A model generated the notes under the pieces. It was not told where the DNA came from, did not search any database, and saw only the letters and a list, made by a program, of their open reading frames with translations. A program made the translations under genes and the position numbers. From contig NZ_VJZP01000010.1 in assembly GCF_007097265.1 (NCBI RefSeq), positions 1-64,000 of the forward strand: a stretch of 64,000 bases of DNA. Reading direction: 5' to 3'. Numbering within the stretch: position 1 is the first letter of the stretch; each line of letters begins with the position of its first letter. Shown one piece after another: positions 50,355 through 60,271 of the stretch. This DNA comes from Flavobacterium gawalongense. Its GTDB lineage: Bacteria > Bacteroidota > Bacteroidia > Flavobacteriales > Flavobacteriaceae.

Positions 50355-51535
50355 ACGCCAACCGCTTTGAAAGCAATTACAAAAGCAATAACCGAAAGAA
50401 CTATTCCTATCATAAAAAGATTATAGGCAATTCGCAATAATCTATATTTTTTCTCCAAAACCAATCCCAGAAAATATAAATCTTTAATCAACGAATTATA
50501 CAGATATTCTCTGTCTTTCATCATCTCATTCATAGCCCATTCATAATCCTGCAGAGGCATTTTATAAAAGTTTCCAAAGAAAAGCAGGTTCACTTTTTTA
50601 TCTTCAATGTCTTGCTTTGTAAAAACACCCTTAGTCACTTTGGGACGTGTAGAAAGTATGGCAAAAATGATGGTAATTACACTGGATATCAACATAAAGA
50701 AAACAGGAATAACCAAATGAGCATTTTTTGGACTGTCTAATTTTGGAATAATCGTAGAAAGTGCAATCGAGATAATAATCGCATTTACTGAAAGCAAAAT
50801 ATTGGCTTTGCTGTCGGCAATGCCACTCAAACGAGTGTGATTACTCAATGTGATTCGGAACAAAGTATCAATCCCCCGGTCGGGTTTTTCTTCTTTCTCT
50901 CTCTTTTTGATTTCTTTTTCTAGCTTTTCTTTCGCTTCTTCTTCAACTTTTTTGATTTTTTTCTGTACTTTTTTAATATTTTTTTCCTTTAAAGGCTGCC
51001 AATTTTTTAAAGCATAATCAGTATAAAAATGATGCTTATTCACCAAAAAATCCCTGTTTTCTATTGCCCAATCTTTATCCGTAAATAATTTCCGTTCTGT
51101 GTTTTCCCATTCAGTTCTCAAAAATTCACAAGCCAAAGCATAATCTTCACTAAAAAGATGGTAATAATCCGCGTCTTTTATTATTTTTTCAAAAAGGGTT
51201 TGAGGTACACTATCCTTTCTAGTTGCTTTGATTAAGCTAGAAACTTTCTTTATATAATCATCAGATTTTCCTTTTTCTTTTAAAAAATCGGCAGCAATAG
51301 CACTACTTAAATCTTCGTGGTTTGCACAACCATTTATATATCCGGTATCGTGAAACCAAGCTGCGATTAGTAGCATTTCTTTGTCAGAAGGATTTAAATT
51401 TTCACTGTCGGACAATGTATTAACTGCATCAACTACGCCAAGTGTATGATTAAAATTATGATAGGTATATAAAACAGAAAGTTTATCTTTGAGTAAATTA
51501 CTAACAAAATCTTGGGCTTGATCGATAAGAGTCAT
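50351..51535 (-). CDS. HD phosphohydrolase fused to a Pycsar-effector-like membrane domain
   Basis: A 394-aa protein. Residues about 1-190 are an HD domain with YHNFNHTLGV, AAWFHDTGYI and IKDADYYHLF, the His/His-Asp/Asp metal pattern. A charged helical linker of Lys/Glu (about 190-230) leads to a C-terminal module with RITLSNHTRLSGIADSKANI, two membrane helices (about 250-310) and a third near the end. This module is that of the Pycsar effector family, in which cyclic-nucleotide signals trigger membrane damage. No cyclase is adjacent. The fusion suggests a protein that both senses and degrades a nucleotide signal. The function is unproven. Confidence 0.85.
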   Translation of the reverse strand: MTLIDQAQDFVSNLLKDKLSVLYTYHNFNHTLGVVDAVNTLSDSENLNPSDKEMLLIAAWFHDTGYINGCANHEDLSSAIAADFLKEKGKSDDYIKKVSSLIKATRKDSVPQTLFEKIIKDADYYHLFSEDYALACEFLRTEWENTERKLFTDKDWAIENRDFLVNKHHFYTDYALKNWQPLKEKNIKKVQKKIKKVEEEAKEKLEKEIKKREKEEKPDRGIDTLFRITLSNHTRLSGIADSKANILLSVNAIIISIALSTIIPKLDSPKNAHLVIPVFFMLISSVITIIFAILSTRPKVTKGVFTKQDIEDKKVNLLFFGNFYKMPLQDYEWAMNEMMKDREYLYNSLIKDLYFLGLVLEKKYRLLRIAYNLFMIGIVLSVIAFVIAFKAVGV

Positions 51536-51560
51536 AAATAAATTTTTATACTACTAAATT

Positions 51561-54500
51561 ATGAAATTGTTTTCAGATAATTGTTTTATAACTTCAAATA
51601 AAGCAGTTTTTATATTATTTGCAACTGGATTCATTTTTCAATCGTGTACGACATATCACGCACAATTTGGCAAAAAAATCAAAACTCCGGTATCACAAAA
51701 CGCTACAGATAGTTCAAAAATTGCACACACCTTTTATTTAATTGGAGATGCAGGAAATGCCAATGAAAAAAAAGCACAGCAAACGCTTGGTTTATTAGAA
51801 GATCGATTAAAAAAAGCAACCAAAAACTCTACTCTTTTATTTCTTGGCGATAATATTTATCCAAAAGGATTGCCCGCTACTGACAATCCAAGTGAGCGAA
51901 TTATTGCCGAAAATAAGTTAACAAGTCAACTAAAATTATCTAAAAACTTCAAAGGCCAAACCATTTACATTCCTGGAAATCATGATTGGTATAGCGGAAT
52001 CAAAGGATTAGATCGCCAAGCTAAATTTGTAACCGAATATCTCAACGATAAAAAATCATTTTTGCCAAGAAAAAGCTGTGGTATTGATGATTTGGAAATA
52101 AATAAAAATCTAACACTTGTCATCTTAGACAGTCAATGGTTTCTGGAGGATTGGGATAAAAGCCCAACCATAAACGATGACTGTGATATCAAAACACGGG
52201 AAGCTTTTTTTGACGAATTAGAAAACGTTCTGAATAAAAATCAGGAAAAAATAGTAATTCTGGCGCTTCATCACCCGTTGATGAGCAACGGATCGCATGG
52301 TGGCCAATTTTCATTGGAAAAACAACTCTTTCCATTGGAACAAAAAATTATGCTTCCAGTCTTAGGTTCTGTTATTAATCTAATCAGAAAAACATCTGGA
52401 ATAAGTCCGCAAGATATTCATAATAAACAGTATACATTTTTTATCAAACGGGTAAAAACACTATTACACAGTCAGGATAATGTTGTTGTGGTTTCAGGTC
52501 ATGACCACAATTTGCAATACATTGAAAAAGACAACATCAAGCAAATCATTAGTGGTGCCGGTTCAAAATCGGAAGCAGCAAAAGCCGTTTTTCCTGATGA
52601 TTTTTCTTATGGTGGAAATGGTTATGCCGCATTGTCTGTTTATGAAAATGGAGCTGCAAAAGTTTCTTTTTATGGCAAAGAAAACAATAAAGAAAAACTG
52701 ATTTTTGAACAATCTGTGTTAGATGAAAAAGACGATTACAGCACCAAAAATTTTCCAACATCTTTTGCTAAAACTACCATTGCAACCATCTATTCGGAGA
52801 AACAAACCAAAAAAAGCGGATTTTATAAATTTCTCTTTGGAAAGCATTATCGAAAATATTACAGTTTCCCAATAGAAGTACGAACAACAACTATTGACAC
52901 CCTTTTTGGAGGTTTAAAGCCGAAACGTGCCGGCGGTGGTCATCAGTCTAAATCATTACAACTCTTTGACAAAAATGGCAAAGAATATGTAATGCGTGCC
53001 CTGAAAAAAAGTGCTACTCGTTTTCTACAATCGGTTGCATTTAAAGACCAATTTATCGAAAACGAATTTGAAGACACCTATGCTGAGAATTTTCTGTTCG
53101 ATTTTTACACCACTGCGCATCCATATACTCCTTTTGCAGTGGGTAATTTAGCAGAAAAAATCGGCATTTCACATACCAATCCAGTATTGTATTATATTCC
53201 AAAACATAAAGCTTTAAAAGATTTTAATACCAATTTTGGTGATGAATTGTATATGGTCGAAGAACGCCCAACCGATAGCCAAATAGGAGTCAAAAGCTTT
53301 GGCAAACCAACTTCAATTATTGGTACCGATGATTTGTTGAAAAACCTACACAAAGATTACAACTATACCGTTGATGAAAGCACCTATATTAAAGCACGAT
53401 TATTTGACATGCTCATTGGCGATTGGGACAGACATGAAGATCAGTGGCGTTGGGGAGAATATAAACAGGGCAAAAAAATAATTTACAAGTCTATTCCGCG
53501 TGACAGAGATCAAGCTTTTACGAAATACGACGGTGCCTTTCTTTCCCTTTTGATGAATATGCCAGCATTACGCCACATGCAAACTTTTAAAGAGAAAATT
53601 AAAAATGTAAAATGGCTGAATCGAGAACCCTATCCGTTAGACCTTGCTTTTCTTAGAACTGCTGATGAAAACGAATGGTTAAAACAGGCAAAATACATTC
53701 AGGAAAATCTTTCGGATTCCGATATAGATGTTGCTTTTGATAATTTACCAAAAGAAGTTCAGAATGAAACTATCGAGGACATTAAACATAAATTAAAAAT
53801 AAGAAAAAACCAACTACAGCACTATGCATCAGATTACTACAAAGTGCTCCAGAAAACGGTTTTAATTGTTGGAACGGATAAAAAAGACAAATTTATAATT
53901 CAACACAAGGATAAGAACAAGCTTGAAATCGAAGTCTATCGATTAAAAAACGAAGGAGATGAATTACTGTACACAAAAGATTTTGTTGCCGGAAAAACAA
54001 AAAATATTTGGATTTATGGTTTAGATGACGATGATGTTTTTGAGGTAAAAGGAAACTCAAAATCAGACATAAACATTCGATTAATTGGAGGACAAAACAA
54101 CGATTCCTATGTGATTGAAAACGGAAAAAAGGTAAAAATTCATGATTTCAAATCAAAGACAAATACTTATACTTTAGATTCTAAAACCAAAGTCGTTTTA
54201 ACTGATGACTATGAAACAAGTTTTTATGATTATAAAAAGCCCAAATACAATGCTTTTTCAGGATTACCAAATATTGGTTATAATCCTGATAATGGAATAA
54301 AATTAGGTTTCATTACTAACTATACCGTAAATAAATTCAATCAAAATCCGTACACACAAAAACACATCTTAAAAGCCAATTACTTTTTTGCCACAAGTGG
54401 ATATGAACTAATTTACAACGCCCATTTTCCTAAATCAGTCGGTAAATGGGATTTGGATTTGGAAGCCCAATTCACGAGTCCGAATTTTACGATTAATTAT

Positions 54501-55295
54501 TTTGGTTATGGAAATGAAACCGTAAATAATGATGAAACTTTCGGAATGGATTACAATCGGGTACGTCTTAGAACGGTGAAAGTTATGCCATCCATCAAAA
54601 AAATGGGAAGATATGGCAGCGCAATCCATTTCCAAACCTCCTTTGAAAGAATCAGTGTAGAAGAAACCAGTGATCGTTTTATAAACATTCCCGGAATCGT
54701 AAATCCTGACGTTTTTGAGAGCCAACAATTTGCAGGAGTGGTATTAAAATACAGTTTTGAGAATTACGACATTCCATCATTCCCCGCCATGGGAATGGGA
54801 TTTTCCATAGCTGGAAGTTGGAAAATGAATTTGAATGATACTAAAAGAAATTTCCCAACATTAGAAAGTAAACTTAATTTCAACCATAAAATTGATACCA
54901 ATGGCAAAATCGTATTGGCTACAATTTTGAAAGCAAAAATACTATTGAATAACAATTTTGATTTTTATCAAGGTGCTACTTTAGGGGGTGATTATGATTT
55001 GAGAGGTTTTAGAAACGAACGTTTTTTAGGGAATCAATCTTTTTATCAAAGCAGTGATTTACGTTGGAATTTAGGAAAAATAAAAAGAAGCCTTTTGCCA
55101 ATGTCTTACGGAATCTTAGGCGGTTTTGATTACGGCAGAGTCTGGCAAAAAGGAGAAGACTCCGATAAATGGCATCAATCATTTGGTGGAGGATTGTGGC
55201 TCAACGGACTCAATGCACTTACGGCGAGAATCACCTATTTTAAAAATGTTGATGAGGAAGCCCGAATCGCTTTTGGTTTAGGATTTGGATTTTAG
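51561..55295 (+). CDS. metallophosphoesterase-beta-barrel fusion lipoprotein
   Basis: A 1244-aa surface or outer-membrane protein. The signal peptide ends FQSC (lipobox Cys29). Residues about 50-370 are a calcineurin-like phosphoesterase with LIGDAGN, FLGDNIYPKG, GNHDWYSG, LHHPLMSNGS and SGHDHNLQ, all metal and catalytic motifs intact. A middle region (about 430-870) contains RDRDQAF and GDWDRHEDQWRW, similar to kinase-like or CotH-type modules. The last 340 residues form a beta barrel (GATLGGDYDLRGFRNERFLG, ending FGLGFGF), as in BamA-type surface antigens. Substrate unknown. It is divergent from the HD/TM gene, whose start lies 26 nt upstream, and convergent with the lipoprotein gene downstream. 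Confidence 0.9.
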   Translation: MKLFSDNCFITSNKAVFILFATGFIFQSCTTYHAQFGKKIKTPVSQNATDSSKIAHTFYLIGDAGNANEKKAQQTLGLLEDRLKKATKNSTLLFLGDNIYPKGLPATDNPSERIIAENKLTSQLKLSKNFKGQTIYIPGNHDWYSGIKGLDRQAKFVTEYLNDKKSFLPRKSCGIDDLEINKNLTLVILDSQWFLEDWDKSPTINDDCDIKTREAFFDELENVLNKNQEKIVILALHHPLMSNGSHGGQFSLEKQLFPLEQKIMLPVLGSVINLIRKTSGISPQDIHNKQYTFFIKRVKTLLHSQDNVVVVSGHDHNLQYIEKDNIKQIISGAGSKSEAAKAVFPDDFSYGGNGYAALSVYENGAAKVSFYGKENNKEKLIFEQSVLDEKDDYSTKNFPTSFAKTTIATIYSEKQTKKSGFYKFLFGKHYRKYYSFPIEVRTTTIDTLFGGLKPKRAGGGHQSKSLQLFDKNGKEYVMRALKKSATRFLQSVAFKDQFIENEFEDTYAENFLFDFYTTAHPYTPFAVGNLAEKIGISHTNPVLYYIPKHKALKDFNTNFGDELYMVEERPTDSQIGVKSFGKPTSIIGTDDLLKNLHKDYNYTVDESTYIKARLFDMLIGDWDRHEDQWRWGEYKQGKKIIYKSIPRDRDQAFTKYDGAFLSLLMNMPALRHMQTFKEKIKNVKWLNREPYPLDLAFLRTADENEWLKQAKYIQENLSDSDIDVAFDNLPKEVQNETIEDIKHKLKIRKNQLQHYASDYYKVLQKTVLIVGTDKKDKFIIQHKDKNKLEIEVYRLKNEGDELLYTKDFVAGKTKNIWIYGLDDDDVFEVKGNSKSDINIRLIGGQNNDSYVIENGKKVKIHDFKSKTNTYTLDSKTKVVLTDDYETSFYDYKKPKYNAFSGLPNIGYNPDNGIKLGFITNYTVNKFNQNPYTQKHILKANYFFATSGYELIYNAHFPKSVGKWDLDLEAQFTSPNFTINYFGYGNETVNNDETFGMDYNRVRLRTVKVMPSIKKMGRYGSAIHFQTSFERISVEETSDRFINIPGIVNPDVFESQQFAGVVLKYSFENYDIPSFPAMGMGFSIAGSWKMNLNDTKRNFPTLESKLNFNHKIDTNGKIVLATILKAKILLNNNFDFYQGATLGGDYDLRGFRNERFLGNQSFYQSSDLRWNLGKIKRSLLPMSYGILGGFDYGRVWQKGEDSDKWHQSFGGGLWLNGLNALTARITYFKNVDEEARIAFGLGFGF

Positions 55296-56162
55296 CTTTT
55301 TGATACTGACATTATATACATTTCCACCAATACTTTTGGTTCTTTCATCGGCTATGAATAATCTATCATTATCATTGAAACTAACCGCTTCCTTTTGGGA
55401 AAAATGGTCTAATTCGAGTATCGTTTTTGTTCCATTCAAAAAATTATCACCTTTAAAATTTTCGAATAACCAGATTTTGTCATGGGTCAAAATGGCAACT
55501 TTGGATTCATCCGGACTTATAGTAGCACTGGTAATTACACAATGATTATAGTTGTCACAAGTTTGGAATTCTCCCATTAAAACCGCTTGATGAAAGCCGG
55601 GAGTATTGGGGATTTTATATAAAAAAGCAGTGCCTTCAAATCCTTTACTTCGGTTTTTGGTAAAGAGATAGAAATTATTTTTAAACTCAAAAAACCCTTC
55701 AACATCATAGAACATTTCAGTTTTTTTTGGTGGAAAATCTTTTTGTTCCGGATAAGCAAATGAGACTTTATAAGCTGGAACGACACTTTCAATATTTAAT
55801 AAATTTTTGTCGATTTTATAAATGCACAAATCCTTTCTTTCATTATCATTGTTACCAAAATCGCCAATATACAGATTTCCTTCCTTGTCTTTTGTAATGT
55901 CTTCCCAATCTATATTCTCCGTATTTTCAATAGTTATCGTTTTTTCGATTTTGCCATTTTCTAAATTTAGAGCATAAATCGCATTTGCGTTACCGCTGTC
56001 TTCGAGTGTCCAAAGTAGATTGGTATTTGGAAAATAAATAATTCCTGAAACTTCTTTTAGCTTATTAGGCAAAGAATAAAGCGTTTCCAATGAATCTGAA
56101 TCTTGTTGACAAGATAAAAAAACAACTGCAAATAGGATAGAAATATAGTTTTTCAAACTCAT
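55278..56162 (-). CDS. SdiA-regulated-like lipoprotein
   Basis: A 294-aa lipoprotein: signal peptide MSLKNYISILFAVVFLSCQQ (lipobox Cys18). The mature part is a beta-propeller-like fold with NLLWTLEDSGNANAIYALNL and NLYIGDFGNNDNERKDLCIY, similar to the SdiA-regulated or phytase-like families. The gene overlaps the convergent phosphoesterase gene by 18 nt. A role in phosphate or cell-surface chemistry with its neighbour is possible but not shown. Confidence 0.75.
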   Translation of the reverse strand: MSLKNYISILFAVVFLSCQQDSDSLETLYSLPNKLKEVSGIIYFPNTNLLWTLEDSGNANAIYALNLENGKIEKTITIENTENIDWEDITKDKEGNLYIGDFGNNDNERKDLCIYKIDKNLLNIESVVPAYKVSFAYPEQKDFPPKKTEMFYDVEGFFEFKNNFYLFTKNRSKGFEGTAFLYKIPNTPGFHQAVLMGEFQTCDNYNHCVITSATISPDESKVAILTHDKIWLFENFKGDNFLNGTKTILELDHFSQKEAVSFNDNDRLFIADERTKSIGGNVYNVSIKKLKSKS

Positions 56163-56191
56163 TGTAGTGTAAATGTAAATTTATAAAAAGA

Positions 56192-57256
56192 CTAAAATCC
56201 GGTATTAAATAAATTTGTGTTTTTAAAGTTTCTGGTTATAAATTCAAAAGCAGCACTCATTACATTTCCCATGGATTTTGCTTTTTTAAAATTTAAATCA
56301 TTGGTATAATTATACAGTTCTAATTTCAATTGACTCAAATGTTCATCGGTAGAAATAACGTCAGAACCCATGATTTGCAATAATCTTTTGATACGGTTTT
56401 CGGCAGAATGTATTCTTTTGGCTAAAACTGCTCGTTCTTCATCTTTATACTGTTCAATCGAACTATTTTGCAGTTTTTCTTTAACCAACTTTACCATTGG
56501 ATAATTTTCTTTAAAAAACTGGGGACGATAAACTTTAAAATTTCCTTCGAAGCATTGTTGGTCAAAATCAATAGCCCGTATTTTATAAACAACATGGTCA
56601 AAATCATGCGTTGGTACAATTACATAATTATAAGAGCGCATATCGCCCAGCAATCGAATCATACAGCGTTCATTGAACTTGACAAATTCTTTTGCTATTT
56701 GTGATTTCTCGATTTCGGTACAATCATTCAGAAGTGTTTTCATAAATACATCTCCAGGAATTCCCATAATATGTTCTTCAATTAAAGTGTCTTTGTACAC
56801 TAAAAAATTTATTTTATCCGGGGACAAAATGTGCTCCAATTCAAGTCCATATACTCGGGAAGCATCAGCTTTCTTGATATAAAAATGGGTGTAATTATCG
56901 TTCAGGATATTTCTGACTTTGATTCGAAAAGGCTTCGAATTTCCAAAAGTGCAATAATCGATTGAATCAACATTCAGAAATTTAATAATTCCCAGATTAC
57001 CATCGGAATGTAAAAGAGAATAGATTTTCATCAAAGTAAGATCAATCTCTTTTCGTTCAAATTCATTATAATACACTCGAATCCATAAAGTGTCCTGATC
57101 GTATTTGTCATACACATTTATGGAACCGGAAAAACGCAACAAATCATCATAAAAAATGGGCACTTTAGAGATTCTGTCAAAACGTTCCAGATAATCCAAG
57201 AGTGAATTGTTTATAGGATAAGATGGTTTTTTAAAAAGCATTATTGGCTCACTCAT
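56192..57256 (-). CDS. conserved protein with a kinase-like core
   Basis: A 354-aa cytoplasmic protein that I cannot assign to a named family. It contains CMIRLLGDMRSYNYVIVPTH followed by YKIRAIDFDQQCFEGN, a pattern like the catalytic (GDxxxxN) and metal (DFD) motifs of kinase-fold aminoglycoside or protein kinases. The N-terminal half has FYIKKADASRVYGLELEHIL, where a Lys and Glu might be the nucleotide-binding pair. The C-terminus is helical. Fold assignment is inference. It is upstream of the lipoprotein gene on the same strand. Confidence 0.55.
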   Translation of the reverse strand: MSEPIMLFKKPSYPINNSLLDYLERFDRISKVPIFYDDLLRFSGSINVYDKYDQDTLWIRVYYNEFERKEIDLTLMKIYSLLHSDGNLGIIKFLNVDSIDYCTFGNSKPFRIKVRNILNDNYTHFYIKKADASRVYGLELEHILSPDKINFLVYKDTLIEEHIMGIPGDVFMKTLLNDCTEIEKSQIAKEFVKFNERCMIRLLGDMRSYNYVIVPTHDFDHVVYKIRAIDFDQQCFEGNFKVYRPQFFKENYPMVKLVKEKLQNSSIEQYKDEERAVLAKRIHSAENRIKRLLQIMGSDVISTDEHLSQLKLELYNYTNDLNFKKAKSMGNVMSAAFEFITRNFKNTNLFNTGF

Positions 57257-57985
57257 TCGAAATATATTTAATGCAAAATTACAATAAATTATAACATTCC
57301 GTTAAATCCAAATTACCTTGAAAAAACCTCCTTAATAATTTGACTTTTTACAAACTTTTACCAAACGTGATTAAATTAATAAATACATTCAAATATGATT
57401 TTTTTCAATTGGAAAATATCTAAAAAAGCTTGGAATACGGAAAACAAATGTGTAGTTATTCGGCTTTTTTTAATTCAAATAGAAATCGTAAGACTCGTTA
57501 AAAAGCACATTCTCTATTTAATAATATGAGGAATTTGTAAGATTTTTTTGTAAAAATTATATTACAAAAAAATAAAAAATAAGTTTTTAGTCGACTTAAT
57601 TTGATTTTTATCGAATTATTAAATATTTTTATTATTTTAGATATTTCTCTTGACATTGAGTAAATTCTAAAATTGTGTTTTTATAAAAATATTTGTGTGT
57701 TTTTCAAAATTATTTCAAAAAAGATAGGTGATTTGTTTGTCAATTATAATTTATTGAATTATTGAAAAAAACATGCCTTATAATTTAGTTTTACCCTGTA
57801 AGAAAATTATTGCGTTAAATTGGACTTCTATTAAAAAGTACATCAGTTTAAAGCAGGTTTAAAAAAAAGTATGTTTTTATACAAACAAACAAAACCATTT
57901 TTTAACGTTAAATAAAATATAAAAAGAAAATAATCACAAAATATTTGATTGTCCCCAAGACATTAAAATCTATTTAATACCTACT
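57257..57985. other. 729-bp AT-rich intergenic region
   Basis: No open frame over about 40 codons with good start, no tRNA and no strong stem-loop was seen. The region is very AT-rich with T- and A-tracts and separates two divergent genes. It probably holds both promoters, but I could not place convincing TAnnTTTG elements near either start. Confidence 0.6.
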
Positions 57986-59815
57986 ATGACAAATAAACTT
58001 GAACTCTATTACAAAGCCGCACAATCAGCTAAAATAGGGATTTGGAAATTGAACTTAAAAACCAATCAAGTATTTTGGGATGCTGTTACAAAATGTATTC
58101 TTGAAGTACCTGAAGATTTCATTCCTATACATGGAAGTGGAATTAATTTTTATACAGAAGGAGAAAATAAAGACAAAATCGAATACCTCATTGAGAAAGC
58201 GATTAGTGAAGGGATTTCTTTTGAAGACAAATTTCAAATCACCACGGCTAAAAATAATATCAAGCATGTAGAATGTATTTGTCAGGTGGAAATGAAAAAT
58301 GGAAAACCTACCCAATTATTGGGCACTTTTCAAGACATCACAAAGGAGCAAAATTTAATTAACGAACTTCAATTAAATGTTGAGAAGTTTTCATCAATTT
58401 TCTCCAGTGCCAATGATGCTATTATTATTATTGATTCTTTAAATGGAATCATATCTGATTGTAATACAAGGGCATCAGAACTTACAGGATATGATAATTT
58501 AGAGTTAATAGGCTTGAACAATTCAGAATTATTTCCAACAAAACACAGAGAAAAAGATGATGCTTTTATTTCAAATCATTTAATAAGAGATGATTACACT
58601 GTTAACGAGACCTATATAATAACCAAATCCGCAGATATAATACCTGTAGAAGTAGCCTCGGGTAAAAAATTTATGGTCAATGATAAAACGTATTTGGTCT
58701 GTTTCTTTAGAAATATTAGTGAGAGAAAAAATGTTGAGGGAAAGCTAAATTTACTCTCGCTTGCTGCTTCTGAAACTACTGACACTATCGTAATTGCAAA
58801 TCCACAAGGTGAAGCAATATGGGCAAACAATGCTTATTTAAATCTGACAGGTTTAAGTATAGAAGAAGTAATAGGACAAAAGCCAGGATATTTATCTAAA
58901 GGCCCTGAAACAGATTTACAAGCTACAGCAATAATGAGAAAAGCAATTCAGGATAAAAAAAGTATTAAAATTACTATCCTGAATTACAATAAGCAAAAAA
59001 AAAAATACTGGTTTGAATTGAATATTACTACAGTATTTGATAGTCAAAATAATTTAATCAATTTTATTGGTGTAGGTCGGGATGTTACACTCAGAATTGA
59101 GAAAGAGATTGAACTTAAGCATCTATTAGAAGTCACCAGCCAGCAAAACAAAAAGCTATATAACTTTACTCATATTGTTTCCCATAACATTCGTTCACAT
59201 ACCAGCAATTTAGCGATGGTTGTCGATGTGATTGAAAATACAGAAAATACAGCTGAAAAACTTTCCTACTTTGATTTATTTAAAGAAGGAACCGAAAAAC
59301 TGTCAGAAACAATCGAATATTTAAATGAAATTATAACTATCCAGCAAAAAACAAATATTGAAAAAACTAAGATTCGTTTAAAAGACGAAATCGAAAAAAC
59401 AAAAAAGGCATTGAGTTTGGTTATTAAAGAAAGTCAGATAACAATAACCCATACTATTCCCAATGAATTAATAGTGAATACGATTCCCGCATATCTGGAC
59501 AGCATCTTGCTTAATTTGTTTACAAATGCTATAAAATACAGATCGCCAGAACGTGAAGCTATTTTAGAAATAGGTTATGAAGTTAATGAAAATTTTACCA
59601 TTATAACTTTTAGGGATAATGGTTTAGGACTAAATTTAAAGCAAAACGGCCATAAAATTTTTGGCATGTATAAAACCTTTCACGGTAATGAAGATGCTAA
59701 AGGCATTGGATTATTTATTACTAAAAACCAACTTGTGGCCATGGGTGGAAAAATCGAAGTAGAAAGTGAAGTAGGTTTTGGCTCAGTTTTTAAAATCTAT
59801 TTAAATGAAAAATAA
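57986..59815 (+). CDS. PAS-domain sensor histidine kinase
   Basis: A 609-aa cytoplasmic kinase with no membrane segment. Three PAS/PAC units lie at about 1-120, 130-250 and 255-370 (for example ANNAYLNLTGLSIEEVIGQK, FIGVGRDVTLRIEKE). The phosphoacceptor His is in FTHIVSHNIRSHTSNLAMVV near 400. The ATPase domain has LLNLFTNAIKYRSPERE (N box), FRDNGLGLNL (G1) and KGIGLFITKNQLVAMGGKIE (G2), ending FGSVFKIYLNEK. The third PAS is of the blue-light or redox-like type by motif only. It overlaps the response regulator gene by 11 nt, so they form a pair. Confidence 0.92.
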   Translation: MTNKLELYYKAAQSAKIGIWKLNLKTNQVFWDAVTKCILEVPEDFIPIHGSGINFYTEGENKDKIEYLIEKAISEGISFEDKFQITTAKNNIKHVECICQVEMKNGKPTQLLGTFQDITKEQNLINELQLNVEKFSSIFSSANDAIIIIDSLNGIISDCNTRASELTGYDNLELIGLNNSELFPTKHREKDDAFISNHLIRDDYTVNETYIITKSADIIPVEVASGKKFMVNDKTYLVCFFRNISERKNVEGKLNLLSLAASETTDTIVIANPQGEAIWANNAYLNLTGLSIEEVIGQKPGYLSKGPETDLQATAIMRKAIQDKKSIKITILNYNKQKKKYWFELNITTVFDSQNNLINFIGVGRDVTLRIEKEIELKHLLEVTSQQNKKLYNFTHIVSHNIRSHTSNLAMVVDVIENTENTAEKLSYFDLFKEGTEKLSETIEYLNEIITIQQKTNIEKTKIRLKDEIEKTKKALSLVIKESQITITHTIPNELIVNTIPAYLDSILLNLFTNAIKYRSPEREAILEIGYEVNENFTIITFRDNGLGLNLKQNGHKIFGMYKTFHGNEDAKGIGLFITKNQLVAMGGKIEVESEVGFGSVFKIYLNEK

Positions 59816-60206
59816 GCTAACTTATATTATTGATGACGATAAACTAACAGTAAAATTAACAAGCAGGCTTATTTCTAAAAATGAGTTTTGCGAAGAAATC
59901 AACTCATTTTTTAATGCCCAATATGCATTAGACGAATTAAAAAAAAATTATTCAAATATAGAAAATTTGCCCGATGCGATTTTGCTTGATTTAAATATGC
60001 CTGTCATGGACGGTTGGCAATTTCTGGATGAGTTTATTCTTTTGCCAATAAAAAAAGAAATTTCAGTTTTTATTGTCACTTCTTCAATTGATCCTGCTGA
60101 CATAGAAATGTCAAAAAAATATGATGTGGTAAAAAACTACATTATAAAGCCAATTACCGCTGAAAAACTAGAAGCTGCTTCCATGTTAATCTGTGCAAAA
60201 AACTAA
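59805..60206 (+). CDS. single-domain response regulator
   Basis: A 133-aa receiver domain with no output domain: TYIIDDDKLTVKLTSRLI (acidic pocket), phospho-Asp 61 in AILLDLNMPVMDGWQFLDEF, Thr/Ser in VFIVTSSIDPAD and Lys in NYIIKPITAEKL. Its ATG lies within the last codons of the kinase gene (11-nt overlap), so translation is coupled. It probably passes the signal on to another protein by binding or phosphotransfer. Confidence 0.93.
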   Translation: MKNKLTYIIDDDKLTVKLTSRLISKNEFCEEINSFFNAQYALDELKKNYSNIENLPDAILLDLNMPVMDGWQFLDEFILLPIKKEISVFIVTSSIDPADIEMSKKYDVVKNYIIKPITAEKLEAASMLICAKN

Positions 60207-60271
60207 TTCCTGTTTAATAGTAACAAATCCTTACCTTGTTCGTCCTATACAAAATATAAAAAACGAACACT

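Noticed and set aside
57257..57985. Hidden small gene in the 729-bp gap
   Set aside because: No frame with start, reasonable length and amino-acid composition was found; the sequence is AT-rich with homopolymer runs.
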